Positions 32,680 to 42,624 of a stretch of 64,000 bases of DNA are shown one piece after another (the stretch's first letter is position 1; each line of letters begins with the position of its first letter). The DNA comes from Agarophyton chilense (Eukaryota; Rhodophyta; Florideophyceae; Gracilariales; Gracilariaceae). Where the stretch lies: NCBI GenBank assembly GCA_030374765.1, contig JARGXX010000068.1, forward strand, positions 620,001-684,000. The letters are read 5' to 3'. Below the pieces are notes generated by a model. That model was not told where the DNA came from. It did not search any database and was given only the letters and a program-made list of their open reading frames with translations. A program made the translations under genes and the position numbers.

Positions 32680-33917
32680 ATGTTCATTTCTTTGGGAGGG
32701 AAGGAGAGTTTCTTCGAGGGTGCCTACAACGAGTTTCGAATATGTTCGCCGAGTTATTTGGTGCAGTCGTGGGGGAGCAAGAAATGCAACAAAACGATTT
32801 TCACACACAGGATACGACAAACCCAACCTCAGGGCGTAAAGTTCGTCGCAAAGTTAGCGTTCTAATCTGTTTCGGAGAGTCCTTATATCGAGTACAGAAA
32901 GAAGCCAATTTGTCTTTTGAATCTACGTTCGGCTGTTTTGTCGGACAACACTCAGCCATTCTGCTTTCAGTAGCAACAGCACCCATTTTCGGAGAAGTGG
33001 AAGTATATACAACAGTTCATACTCGTATGTCTCCAGATTTGAAGTTGGAAATCACCCCTTTGCGTGAAACCCCTAAACCGCAAAGTTTACGACTTTCGAG
33101 CGCTAGGATGTTGCATGCGAATAGTCCCTATTTGGCACCACATTCAGCTTTTCACATACCTCGTGTAACTGCAATGATTGATGCTAAAACAGTTTTACTA
33201 ACTCAAAGGCGGCATCGATTATGTTCATCAGTACTATCCAGCATGAGAACCAATGAAAACTCGACTTTGGTCGTTCCAGCATTCGAGAAATCCGAGATGA
33301 ATGCCCTCGTGGCGCTCAGAAGACCAAAACTCACTGACGATACAACAGCTCAAGATCGATCTACTTTGTTTATTCCACACCAATCCACATCCGCGCAGCC
33401 AGAATATGATGCATCTGAGAAAGAAGTGCCTAATGTTCTCTCCACGGAAACGGAGACGAGAACAGACCCGGATATCCGGCTTCAGCTAAAATTCGATGCT
33501 GCACCTCACGCGAAAGCCAGTCAGATGGATGTTTTCATTCATCGTGTTCTCTTCGGTGTAAGTCACTGTGCACGGATAGCAAACACGTCAACATGTCCTT
33601 CAGTTGCATCGTACGCTATACTTCATCAGGAGATGGTAAGAGCGAGATGGGATTTATTGAGTTGCAATTTGTCCCACAAAGAGAATATCATGTACAAAAT
33701 GAAGTCCAAGATAAGTTCTGCGATTCGGAATTGGTCTTATGTTGGAAACATAATGAACCATTTGAAGTTTGATATTCTAACATATGAAACTCACACCATG
33801 AGTCTCAATGTCGACGCGCTGGCGGTGGATTGTTTCGCTTTGCCGTATCATTTACAATTCTACTGCATTTTTCCGGCATCAATCGCTTTGATTTCTTCGG
33901 TTACCAACATTAGTTGA
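32667..33917 (+). CDS. Large beta-strand-rich protein, second part (unknown)
   Basis: Open plus-strand frame that enters at about 32667 and continues to TGA at 33915-33917; the first ATG is at 32742 (MFAELFGAVVGEQE). It overlaps the end of the preceding frame, so a short intron around 32656-32708 or a frameshift must link them; neither has a perfect splice pattern. The content has the same style as the first part (LEITPLRETPKPQSLRLSS, MDVFIHRVLFGVSHCARI). I cannot name the family. Together with the first part at least 900 residues are encoded. Confidence 0.5.
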   Translation, partial: FDFIDVHFFGREGEFLRGCLQRVSNMFAELFGAVVGEQEMQQNDFHTQDTTNPTSGRKVRRKVSVLICFGESLYRVQKEANLSFESTFGCFVGQHSAILLSVATAPIFGEVEVYTTVHTRMSPDLKLEITPLRETPKPQSLRLSSARMLHANSPYLAPHSAFHIPRVTAMIDAKTVLLTQRRHRLCSSVLSSMRTNENSTLVVPAFEKSEMNALVALRRPKLTDDTTAQDRSTLFIPHQSTSAQPEYDASEKEVPNVLSTETETRTDPDIRLQLKFDAAPHAKASQMDVFIHRVLFGVSHCARIANTSTCPSVASYAILHQEMVRARWDLLSCNLSHKENIMYKMKSKISSAIRNWSYVGNIMNHLKFDILTYETHTMSLNVDALAVDCFALPYHLQFYCIFPASIALISSVTNIS

Positions 33918-34195
33918 CGTCCACCTTCCCCGTCGGCCTGCAACTCAACGATTTTCTTCTTTTCGTGTTCAGGAATCTCCGATGCAGTGTATTTGTGAAA
34001 GCTTCGCCGAACTTCATAGAGGTCAGTAACCGTGTGAACGTGATATACACCTTGCAGATGGTGAGGGTCAGCAGTGCCTCGTCTGCTTCCAGCCGGTGTA
34101 AGAAATACCCGTGGTTTTTGGTTTTGTTCCGTAGATCTTCTTTTTGAGGTGGCATTGCTAGCAGACTCACTATCGCGTTGATCTCTCTTCTCCTG
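33918..34195. other. Short gap, overlapping minus-strand ORF only
   Basis: A minus-strand frame of 124 codons (33910-34284) partly overlaps the Cys-rich ORF in another frame. It has no recognisable motif and could be a second exon of that ORF. Confidence 0.3.
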
Positions 34196-34792
34196 TTATC
34201 GACGCCGTGCGTTGCGGTTATCCCTTCCTCTGTGGGTGACACGGTATTTGCGGACCTTCTCCGCATTCTTTCGACGCTTATCAATCACAAGCTGAGTGTC
34301 GGTGCAGTATACCTTGTGCGGAGTTCTTGGGAGAATTAAGCGAGCACGATCACATTCAGAGCTTTCGGCACGAGGATTCTTTGCAATGCACAAGTAGTGC
34401 ACATGCTCATTGAAAACTCTCCTCTCCGGAGAGTCTTGAGTTTCAACATATACCAATGCCTTCACATTGGATGGAATTAGTTCTCCAACGACTGTAATTG
34501 AGTTCTGATCATCAGTTTTGTCTCGTCTTTGCTTCCCCTCAGTGGCACTGCACACACCTCTCGCGCCACTTGCCCCGCCTGGGTTTTTACATACACTGCA
34601 AACGACGCAGCCTTCTAAGGAATTATCTGAACCGTATTTTTTCATTATCGGTGTCACCGGTGATGTGCCACAGATGATATGAATCGGTTCCTTGCATATG
34701 AGACAATAATGATTAGGATCAGAGCCGATCACTCCGTCCTTTACCCGACATTTCTTTCGTTCATTTTCAATGCAAAAAAACTGCTTTGCCAT
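34196..34792 (-). CDS. Hypothetical Cys-rich protein, 198 codons
   Basis: Minus-strand frame starting at an ATG (MAKQFFCIENERKKC). The N-terminal third holds spaced Cys/His residues (CIENERKKC, then HYCLICKEPIHIICG, then CVVCSVC) that look like a small zinc-binding module. The C-terminus is strongly basic (KRRKNAEKVRKYRV). No family recognised; a nuclear or nucleic-acid-binding role is only a guess. It is divergent from the DCP1-like gene, with about 130 bp between its start and the CACGTAACC repeats, so the two could share a promoter region. Confidence 0.45.
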   Translation of the reverse strand: MAKQFFCIENERKKCRVKDGVIGSDPNHYCLICKEPIHIICGTSPVTPIMKKYGSDNSLEGCVVCSVCKNPGGASGARGVCSATEGKQRRDKTDDQNSITVVGELIPSNVKALVYVETQDSPERRVFNEHVHYLCIAKNPRAESSECDRARLILPRTPHKVYCTDTQLVIDKRRKNAEKVRKYRVTHRGRDNRNARRR

Positions 34793-34920
34793 GTCTGAAA
34801 GATCTCAGGACTGCTAGGGAATTTCAACGGAGTTCAACCATGTGCGGGTGAAGAAGTCGCGACTATGGCCGTGGAATATGAAAAGCTACCGGTCGGGTGT
34901 CTACACCTTGAGACTGCTTC

Positions 34921-35017
34921 CACGTAACCTCATTCAACCAATGGATTTACTTCTTTCACGTAACCTAATTCATCCAATGAATTTCCTTTTTTCACGTAAC
35001 CCTGCTGCATATATAAG
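34921..35017 (+). promoter_or_regulatory. Promoter with 36-bp repeats, CCAAT boxes and TATA box
   Basis: CACGTAACC occurs at 34921, 34957 and 34993, exactly 36 bp apart. Each of the first two repeats contains a CCAAT box (ACCAATGG, TCCAATGA). A TATATAAG box follows at 35010-35017. This is a clear core promoter facing the DCP1-like gene. CACGTA is an E-box-like core. Confidence 0.7.
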
Positions 35018-35479
35018 CCAATCATCTCTGGCAGAATACATCGGTAGTATTTTACATTATCGCGTAGCCGCGCAGCCGAATCGTCATCCTCTTTTCCGAT
35101 GGCCTAACGTAGTGCCCAACTGATTCCGTCCAGCTCGTCTAACAGTCGCGGTCGCTGCACTTGCTCCCCCCACTCCTGCGTATCTTCGCCATGTGCGAGG
35201 TGGCGTTGCATCTTGCGGTCCCTGGTCAACTCCCAATGGTCACCCTCATTTCTTCGCTTCCCTCCCGCCTTCCCCATGTCGCGAGCAAGCCCTTGTGAAC
35301 AGACAACTTTCGAGCTGGGAACACCTTGCCGAACCGGCTCACAGCTGCGCCTTGCGAAACAATGCGACCATCTGTACCAGCCAACCCCCCCCCTCTCCGT
35401 CGCCCCCTTTTCTCCCGTCCAGCTCTTAGGCGTGTCTCCGTGCGATTCATCTCGCGCCCCAAACGGTCTCGTGCTTTCC

Positions 35480-35548
35480 GTGAGTATGACGGCTGGTATT
35501 TATTTCGACCCTCCACGTTGTGATGCTATCGCCGCTAAAATGAACTAG
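35480..35548 (+). other. Predicted 69-nt intron in DCP1-like gene
   Basis: Donor GTGAGT at 35480, branch-like GCTAAAAT at 35535-35542, acceptor AACTAG ending 35548. Removing it joins an open frame to SVLQRADPAV and takes out an otherwise in-frame TAG. The 5-kb copy keeps only the last 23 bases of this intron. Confidence 0.65.
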
Positions 35549-35988
35549 TCCGTGCTGCAAAGGGCCGACCCAGCTGTCACAAAGGTAATCAAACTTGCCT
35601 CGCACCTCTGTCTCCATAAGCTCGATGACAGCCAAGTGTGGCTTCGACTGAATATCGAAGGCTCTTTCTTTGTCGTCGAGCTCCATGTGAACCATCCGAA
35701 CAACTCCGCCCGCGCTCGCCACCGCATTTTCGTCATAAATCGTAAGAGTCTTGAAAACTATTCCGATGACGTCGTCATTGGAAACAAGGAGATCAAGCTT
35801 CAAGAACAGATGATCATTTACACATACTCCAAACAAAAGACAATCGGAATCTGGTTTTATCAAAAACCAGAGGCTTCTTCCGTGTTTTAACTTCTCCAGG
35901 CTCTTGTAAAAGGGAGATATCTCTCTGCGACTCAGTCACCGCCCGTCGAAATTCCCTCCTCCTCCCAATCATCCGGAACGTCTGCCTC

Positions 35989-35993
35989 ACAAC
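35989..35993 (+). repeat. Target site duplication of Copia E, left copy
   Basis: ACAAC directly before the LTR at 35994, repeated at 42620-42624 directly after the right LTR. The 5-bp length is normal for Copia integrases. Confidence 0.9.
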
Positions 35994-36682
35994 TGTTGGC
36001 TGTTGACCCTGTGCTGTCACTGAAAAACAAAAGTGCAGGGGAGCATGGGCTGTTTTGGAGGGTGCCCCTGGAAAAGCGCATATGCGTGTCAGTCGGATCT
36101 CAACGTGAACTCGGGCTGTGATTGGCTACTGCAAATGTGCACATGCAATGTGGTGTGTACAAGTGGTATGGCACTATTGGGTTTGTCTGTGTTACACGTG
36201 TGTACGTGGTCTACTTGTACTACTGTGCACGCTGTTCAATATGTCCAGCTGGTGTACTATGAACACATCTCACAAGGTGTAACGAATGTACTTGGAGAAG
36301 AGACGTGACATGTGTATTACAGGAGACTTGGTGTACTGTGCTGGAACGTGAATGTGTATGGAGGCGGATTGCAAGTAGTGTGTGCTGGCATATTGAATTT
36401 GTGCACACGTCAGTGTAATTATGGGCTGTGCACTGTATATTGCCTTGTTGTGCGCTGCAATGAACATTGACTAGGGTTAATGTCATGCTTGAATATGATT
36501 GGTAGTATTGAGTGTCCCTGCTTTGTAGTCTAGGGTTTACTTTGAGTTGGAGTCTAGACAGCTGACGTTTTGAAGTAGTATATAAGTGAAAGTTTGAGCG
36601 CCTCCAAGTAAATCCAAGCCAGAGCTGGCGAACTTCCTTTTTATTCCCTCAACCTTTCCTTCAGCATTTTCCCTTTCCAACA
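35994..36682 (+). repeat. 5' LTR of Copia copy E
   Basis: 689 bp, TGTTGG...CCAACA. Differs from the 3' LTR at two sites noticed (GCGTGTCAG versus GGGTGTCAG, and GTGTTACAC versus GTGGTACAC). Confidence 0.96.
36579..36586 (+). promoter_or_regulatory. TATA box in LTR of copy E
   Basis: TATATAAG about 100 bp before the LTR end, conserved in all family 1 LTRs. It is the same octamer as the host promoter at 35010-35017. Confidence 0.7.
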
Positions 36683-36696
36683 GGTTATGGGCCCAG
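36683..36696 (+). other. Primer binding site, half initiator tRNA-Met (copy E)
   Basis: GGTTATGGGCCCAG directly after CCAACA of the LTR; complementary to the initiator tRNA-Met anticodon arm. The leader continues to 37884 without a convincing gene. Confidence 0.85.
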
Positions 36697-37884
36697 CCCT
36701 GCTGACCTCTGCCGTCTAGTTCGTCTCTCGCCGCTCTCCCGCACCGCCGTTCACCCGTTTTGCTGTTCTATTTCCTTCGTTTCCGCCGTAGTAGCCGTTT
36801 CGTCGGGTGTGTGACCGTATCGTGGGTTGGTGTTGGTATTTTCTTTCGGTCTTGCGTTCCTCCCTGAGGGCGTTGTGGTGGTAGTGGTTGGACGTTTTTA
36901 TCGTGATTGTGGTTGGGTGCTCGTTGTTGCCCGTGTTTGTCGATCGCTATCCGTTTCGTTTGGTCTCCCTCTCTTTCGTTGTTTTGTGGATCCCTGCGTC
37001 GTGTTGCGGGTTCTGATCGGAGAGGTTGAGGACCGTGTTTGTTGAAGTCTGTGCCTGGAGTTCTTGGCTCAGCATTCGTGTTTGTTTGTGTGTTTGGTCT
37101 GCATCATTGCCTGTGCGACGAGCGGTTGATCCGAGGTACTTTGGGTGATTCCTTGTACTCGGGGACGTTAGCCTGGCGGCTTGAACCAAAGCAGGTGTAC
37201 TGTCAAGCGGGTTCCCCACTGGTCCTTTTAGGGCGGATAACAGTGACGGTCGAAAGATTTGGTTGAACTTTGCGGGTGCATTTGTGGACGGGGTGCCGTG
37301 GCGCACTGCATTTGGCTGGTTGTTTGACTTTGTGTGTGAGCCCAATCTTTGTGGTTGGGCACTTGGACTGTTGTGAACAGCATCCATAAGGAGCTTTTGA
37401 TCCGCAGTACGCGGGGAGGCGACGTTTCGAAGGCTGACCTCCTTTCCAGGATCAGGCCGCGTGCGATCTTCATTGATTGCTTGTTAGAAGCGTATCTTGG
37501 TGTTGAAGTAGCTTCGGTTTCGAGGTCGCGCTAGTTCTTGAAAGAGGCCAGAGAGGGTCAACTTAGTGAAGGCATATCTTCGGTCATTAACCATCCTCTG
37601 GAAGCCTCGTAAGGAGCAACGCGCCTTCTCCTTGTGACGTGGGAGGAGGTAGACTGCAGAAAACCGTTATCTACCCAGAAGAGCTCTGGGGGCCAGGGGT
37701 CCGACCTTTAGGGACGCGGGTATAGGAAGCCCTGCCAGTGCGCCCGCAGACTATTGTCTGTTCAATCTTGAAGAATTATTTGTTGTTTGTTGTTTTTACT
37801 TTGTTGTTGTTGTCTGTTGTTGTTGTTCACTTGTCTGTTGCTGTCAAGTCATCTCTCTCGGCCTCTTGTGACACTTTGCACAAC

Positions 37885-40800
37885 ATGGATTCGTTCAGTG
37901 GGGTGAAAATCGAAAAGCTGGTTGAGGATAACTTCCACGTATGGAAGCAGAAGATTGAGCTGCTGCTTGCACTCAAGGACCTCGAAGGCCACCTCGACTC
38001 TGTTAGACCCACTGACGAAGATGAGCTGTCAACTTGGAAAAAGAAAGATGCCAAGGCCAGAGCTATTATTGGTCTCACACTCAGTGATGAGCATTTAGAT
38101 CATGTGCGGGACGCCGACAACGCTGCCGATATGTGGAAAGCCATTTGCGATGTGTTCCAACGCAAGACTCTGCTCAACAAAATCAACGCCCGACGGTCCT
38201 TCTACTCTGCCAAGATGCGTGATGATGAGAAAATGCTACAGTTCATCAACCGTGTACGTCATCTGGCATCAGACCTGAAGTGTATGGACGTTGTTGTTGA
38301 GGAGGAGGACATCGCTATGGCCATCCTATGCGGACTTCCGGAAAGATTCGAGCACCTCATCGTCGCAATTGATACCACGATTGGCGATCGTCAACTCACT
38401 CTAGAGTTTGTGAAGAGTCGTCTGCTGCAAGAAGAGCAGCGAATGAACGATCGTGCCAAGGAGGAGCCTGGTGGAAGTGAGGCAGCTTTGGTTGGCAGGC
38501 AGTCGCGATGGAAGAACATCGAGTGTCATTATTGTCATAAGAACGGTCATATCCAGAGGAACTGTTTCAAGAAGCAACGTGATGGGGCTAACATGAATCA
38601 GGTCGGTGCTGCTCACCCAACTGTCAATACTGAGCTCAGCGATGAGCGAGGTACGGGTGGCAACGACTCTGACTTTGTATGTCTCATTGCTACTGGCTCT
38701 GATAAAGCCACGAACAGTGACTGGATTGTTGACTCTGGTGCTACTGCCCACATGACTTTTGACGAATCCATGTTCCAAACATATGATAGTAAGGTGTCTT
38801 CTGGCGTTAGCATCGGTAATGATTCCAAACTAGAGTCTGTTGGTCACGGTAGTGTGGAGCTTGATCTGATTGTGGAAGGGTCCAAACGAAAGTGCCAGCT
38901 GAAGCAAGTTGTTCATGTACCGAATTTAAGGTACCATTTGCTTTCTGTATCGGCGATTTGTGATGTGGGGTGCAAAGTAGTGTTTGAAAAAGAGAAGGTA
39001 TGTGTATACAAGGGGTCAAAAGTGGTTGCCTTGGGGCGCCGCGCCAAAGGCCTATACTACCTTTGCACTGCTGCACACCAGTGTACAGATGTAAACAGCG
39101 CACTTGTGTCGGACTTGTCACTATGGCATGCTCGAATGGCTCATGTGAATGTGGATGGTATCAAGCATATGGCTCGAAACAAGGTTGTGTCAGGGCTCAA
39201 TGTAGACGTTGCGCAGGACTCAGATGTGTGTGGCTCATGTGTAGTAGGAAAAGCAACCCGTGCTCCGACTCCCAAGCAAGGGGGGGAACGAGCAAAACAC
39301 GTACTGGAACTTGTTCACTCCGATGTGTCAGGTCCAGTAAGTGTGAAATCCTTGGGAGGCTCGCACTACTTCGTCACATTCATCGATGATCACAGTCGTT
39401 TCTGCTTCTTTTACATGCTCAAAACTAAGGATGAGGTGTTCCAGATGTTCCTAAGGTGGCTCACGTTTGTTCAAAACCAAACTGGCAGACAAGTGAAAAC
39501 CATCACCGCACGTGACAGTGTGCTCAAAGCATTGCGCACTGACAACGGTGGTGAATATCTGTCACATCGTTTTACCAAAGAACTTGAACGTCACGGTATT
39601 GAGCATCAGCGAACTGTGCCTTACAATCCTCAGCAGAATGGACTTGCCGAACGGTTCAACCGCACACTTATGGACTTGGTCAGATCGATGTTATGTCACA
39701 AGAAATTGCCAAAGCACTTTTGGGCTGAGGCACTGAATGTTGCAGTGTATGTGCGCAACCGTGTGACTTGCAAAGCTCTTCCAAGTAGTGTGACACCATA
39801 TGAACTGTGGCATGGTCAGAAGCCTGATGTGAGCAACCTGCGTGTGTTTGGGAGCCGATGCTGGTACAAGGTTGTGGATCATAAGCTGAAGAAGCTAGAG
39901 GAGCGTGGTGTGGAAGCTATCTTTATTGGGTACACCCCAGGGTCTCACGGATACAAGTTGTGGGACTCTGAAAAGAAAAAGGTGATTGTGTCAAGAGATG
40001 TACGGTTTGATGAGTTTTCGGGCTCAGACAACCAGTTTAGCTATGAGGAAGAGGACTACGCAGACATTGACTTTAGTAATATGTCTAGTCCACATGATAC
40101 CTCTACATCTGACACATCTAGTGGACCCAGCGATGATGACCCTTCTGCGCCTTTGCCTGACTCTGATGATGCTTCTGACAGCTCTGTTGATGATTCCGCA
40201 GCTGATACACCAGTTGAGCCTGTAGTGCATGAGACACAACCTGTTCGTAGGTCCACGCGTGAACGTAGGAAGCCGAGCTCATGGTGGCGTGCAACTGCTC
40301 TACTGACTGCCAGTGATGAAACCCCGTCGTCATATGATGATGCTGTGTCACGTCCTGATTCCGAAGCATGGAAGAAGGCAATGAAGAGTGAGTACCAGTC
40401 ACTAATTGAGCATGACACATGGGACTTAGTGCCAAGGCCAGCAGACAGCAACGTGATTTCGTCCAAGTGGGTGTATGTGCAGAAGTATGAAGCAGCACCA
40501 TCTGGTGAACCAACTATCAGGTACAAGGCTCGTATGGTTGCTAGAGGATTCCTGCAGATCGAGGGTGTTGACTTTTCTGAAACATATGCACCTGTTGTTA
40601 AGTTTACCTCGATCAGGATGATTCTGTCAGTGACTGCTGTACGAGACTTTCATTTGCACCAGATGGATGTGAAAACAGCTTTTCTGAACGGTGACCTTGA
40701 GGAGACAGTGTACATGGAGCAGCCAACAGGTTTTGTGCAGCAAGGTAACGAGGATCTGGTGTGTCGTTTGAAGAAAGCCATCTATGGGCTACGACAGGCA

Positions 40801-41910
40801 CCCAGACAGTGGCATGCAAAGATATACTCGTTCCTTGTTGAGGAGATGCAGTTGACGCCAAATGACGCAGATGAGTGTGTGTACAGCGGAAAGATACTGG
40901 GATTTGTTGTTTTGATTGCTCTATACGTTGATGACTTGCTTATTGCAAGTCCGAGCTTGAAGACAATGGATCGTGTAAAGGCAGAGCTGTCGTCTCGGTT
41001 CCACATGAAAGACCTCTATCAAGCTCGCATGGTACTCGGATTCGAGATCCACCGTGACAGAGTTAAGCGAGAGTTGTATCTGACTCAGTCTGCGTACACA
41101 CAAAAGGTCTTGGAACGTTTTGGCATGCACCAGTCCAAACCAGTTGACACTCCAATGGAAGTTGGCATGGACCTGTCTGCGATTCAGGATGTACTCAGGG
41201 AGGTGCCGTACCGTCAGGCAATTGGCTGTCTCATGTACTTGTCTGTAGGAACTCGTCCAGATATCTCATACGCGGTGTCCAAACTTGCCAAGTATGTTGA
41301 GAAACCTGGAGAGATTCACTGGAAGGCAGTCAAACGTGTGCTTCGCTATCTCAACGGTACTTGTACATTTGGTCTCACCTACGGCTTAAACACCGATTTG
41401 GCACTTCAAGGCTACGTGGACTCTGACTGGGCAGGCGATGTTGCAAACCGCAAGTCTACCAGTGGGTACTTGTTCATGATGGCTGGAGGTCCTGTGTCAT
41501 GGTGTTCACGTCAGCAAGAAGTGGTTGCACTGTCTAGTGCTGAAGCTGAGTATGTGAGTCTGTGCAGTGGTTCCAAAGAGGCCATCTGGCTTAGGCGTTT
41601 GTGGAATGGCATCGGCATAGTCATTGGAGTAGAAGTGGACGATTCGGTAAAGTTGCTTGTTGAACCAACGCCTGTATATGTTGACAACCAAGGGTGCATT
41701 GACCTTGCCCGAAATGGCGTTGTCAACAAGCGTACCAAGCATATCGACATTCGTTTTCACTTTACTCGAGAAGCTCTACGTGACAAGTCGATTGTGTTGT
41801 TCTACTGCCCTACCGATTGTATGACTGCCGATACGCTCAACAAACCACTTTGCCGTGTGAAGCACGAGAGGTTCCGTGAAGACAGTGGCGTCCGACACCT
41901 AGACCTTTGA
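37885..41910 (+). CDS. Copia gag-pol polyprotein, copy E, looks whole
   Basis: 1341 codons from the ATG at 37885 (MDSFSGVKIEKL). Domain order and catalytic motifs are as in copy B: zinc knuckle, DSGAT protease, HHCC and D-D-E integrase, YVDD reverse transcriptase, RNase H. It shares HKNGHIQ with D and LTFVQ with B, a mixture of diagnostic sites. TGA stop. With its young LTRs this copy is the likeliest recent mover in the window. Confidence 0.96.
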   Translation: MDSFSGVKIEKLVEDNFHVWKQKIELLLALKDLEGHLDSVRPTDEDELSTWKKKDAKARAIIGLTLSDEHLDHVRDADNAADMWKAICDVFQRKTLLNKINARRSFYSAKMRDDEKMLQFINRVRHLASDLKCMDVVVEEEDIAMAILCGLPERFEHLIVAIDTTIGDRQLTLEFVKSRLLQEEQRMNDRAKEEPGGSEAALVGRQSRWKNIECHYCHKNGHIQRNCFKKQRDGANMNQVGAAHPTVNTELSDERGTGGNDSDFVCLIATGSDKATNSDWIVDSGATAHMTFDESMFQTYDSKVSSGVSIGNDSKLESVGHGSVELDLIVEGSKRKCQLKQVVHVPNLRYHLLSVSAICDVGCKVVFEKEKVCVYKGSKVVALGRRAKGLYYLCTAAHQCTDVNSALVSDLSLWHARMAHVNVDGIKHMARNKVVSGLNVDVAQDSDVCGSCVVGKATRAPTPKQGGERAKHVLELVHSDVSGPVSVKSLGGSHYFVTFIDDHSRFCFFYMLKTKDEVFQMFLRWLTFVQNQTGRQVKTITARDSVLKALRTDNGGEYLSHRFTKELERHGIEHQRTVPYNPQQNGLAERFNRTLMDLVRSMLCHKKLPKHFWAEALNVAVYVRNRVTCKALPSSVTPYELWHGQKPDVSNLRVFGSRCWYKVVDHKLKKLEERGVEAIFIGYTPGSHGYKLWDSEKKKVIVSRDVRFDEFSGSDNQFSYEEEDYADIDFSNMSSPHDTSTSDTSSGPSDDDPSAPLPDSDDASDSSVDDSAADTPVEPVVHETQPVRRSTRERRKPSSWWRATALLTASDETPSSYDDAVSRPDSEAWKKAMKSEYQSLIEHDTWDLVPRPADSNVISSKWVYVQKYEAAPSGEPTIRYKARMVARGFLQIEGVDFSETYAPVVKFTSIRMILSVTAVRDFHLHQMDVKTAFLNGDLEETVYMEQPTGFVQQGNEDLVCRLKKAIYGLRQAPRQWHAKIYSFLVEEMQLTPNDADECVYSGKILGFVVLIALYVDDLLIASPSLKTMDRVKAELSSRFHMKDLYQARMVLGFEIHRDRVKRELYLTQSAYTQKVLERFGMHQSKPVDTPMEVGMDLSAIQDVLREVPYRQAIGCLMYLSVGTRPDISYAVSKLAKYVEKPGEIHWKAVKRVLRYLNGTCTFGLTYGLNTDLALQGYVDSDWAGDVANRKSTSGYLFMMAGGPVSWCSRQQEVVALSSAEAEYVSLCSGSKEAIWLRRLWNGIGIVIGVEVDDSVKLLVEPTPVYVDNQGCIDLARNGVVNKRTKHIDIRFHFTREALRDKSIVLFYCPTDCMTADTLNKPLCRVKHERFREDSGVRHLDL

Positions 41911-41930
41911 AGTCAGTGACAGAGGGGGAG

Positions 41931-42619
41931 TGTTGGCTGTTGACCCTGTGCTGTCACTGAAAAACAAAAGTGCAGGGGAGCATGGGCTGTTTTGGAGGGT
42001 GCCCCTGGAAAAGCGCATATGGGTGTCAGTCGGATCTCAACGTGAACTCGGGCTGTGATTGGCTACTGCAAATGTGCACATGCAATGTGGTGTGTACAAG
42101 TGGTATGGCACTATTGGGTTTGTCTGTGGTACACGTGTGTACGTGGTCTACTTGTACTACTGTGCACGCTGTTCAATATGTCCAGCTGGTGTACTATGAA
42201 CACATCTCACAAGGTGTAACGAATGTACTTGGAGAAGAGACGTGACATGTGTATTACAGGAGACTTGGTGTACTGTGCTGGAACGTGAATGTGTATGGAG
42301 GCGGATTGCAAGTAGTGTGTGCTGGCATATTGAATTTGTGCACACGTCAGTGTAATTATGGGCTGTGCACTGTATATTGCCTTGTTGTGCGCTGCAATGA
42401 ACATTGACTAGGGTTAATGTCATGCTTGAATATGATTGGTAGTATTGAGTGTCCCTGCTTTGTAGTCTAGGGTTTACTTTGAGTTGGAGTCTAGACAGCT
42501 GACGTTTTGAAGTAGTATATAAGTGAAAGTTTGAGCGCCTCCAAGTAAATCCAAGCCAGAGCTGGCGAACTTCCTTTTTATTCCCTCAACCTTTCCTTCA
42601 GCATTTTCCCTTTCCAACA
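41931..42619 (+). repeat. 3' LTR of Copia copy E
   Basis: 689 bp, preceded by the polypurine tract GTGACAGAGGGGGAG and followed by the duplicated target ACAAC at 42620-42624. Confidence 0.96.
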
Positions 42620-42624
42620 ACAAC

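Larger units (their letters stand above)
35276..35993 (+). pseudogene. DCP1-like mRNA-decapping cofactor, parent locus, 5' part
   Basis: Candidate exon 1 runs 35276-35479 from an in-frame ATG (MSRASPCEQTTF). A predicted intron spans 35480-35548, and exon 2 starts SVLQRADPAVTKV. The EVH1-like domain shows a tryptophan before IEGSFFVV, FVINRKSLENY, and GIWFYQK, as expected for DCP1, which binds and activates DCP2. The N-terminus would be about 65 residues longer than usual. A TAA at 35888-35890 lies within the last EVH1 helix, where an alignment to DCP1 would need no gap, and the frame stays open after it. Copia E interrupts the frame at 35993/35994. Because of the stop and the insertion I call it a pseudogene, although it has a good promoter. 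Confidence 0.72.
35994..42619 (+). mobile_element. Copia family 1 retrotransposon, copy E, complete
   Basis: 6626-bp element with two 689-bp LTRs, primer binding site, 1.2-kb leader, whole gag-pol and polypurine tract, bounded by ACAAC on both sides. Two LTR differences were noticed, so it is very recent. It sits in the reading frame of the DCP1-like gene. It is the best reference copy of family 1 in this window. Confidence 0.97.

Noticed and set aside
35888-35890. Reassigned genetic code (TAA/TAG read as glutamine)
   Set aside because: Tempting for the DCP1-like gene, but the whole Copia and Gypsy frames contain no in-frame TAA/TAG, and one accessory-gene interruption is TGA; C-to-T decay explains all sites.
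35888-35905. An 18-nt intron removing the TAA of the DCP1-like gene
   Set aside because: GTGTTTTAACTTCTCCAG would be far shorter than the other predicted intron (69 nt) and would delete six residues from a conserved helix that otherwise aligns without a gap.
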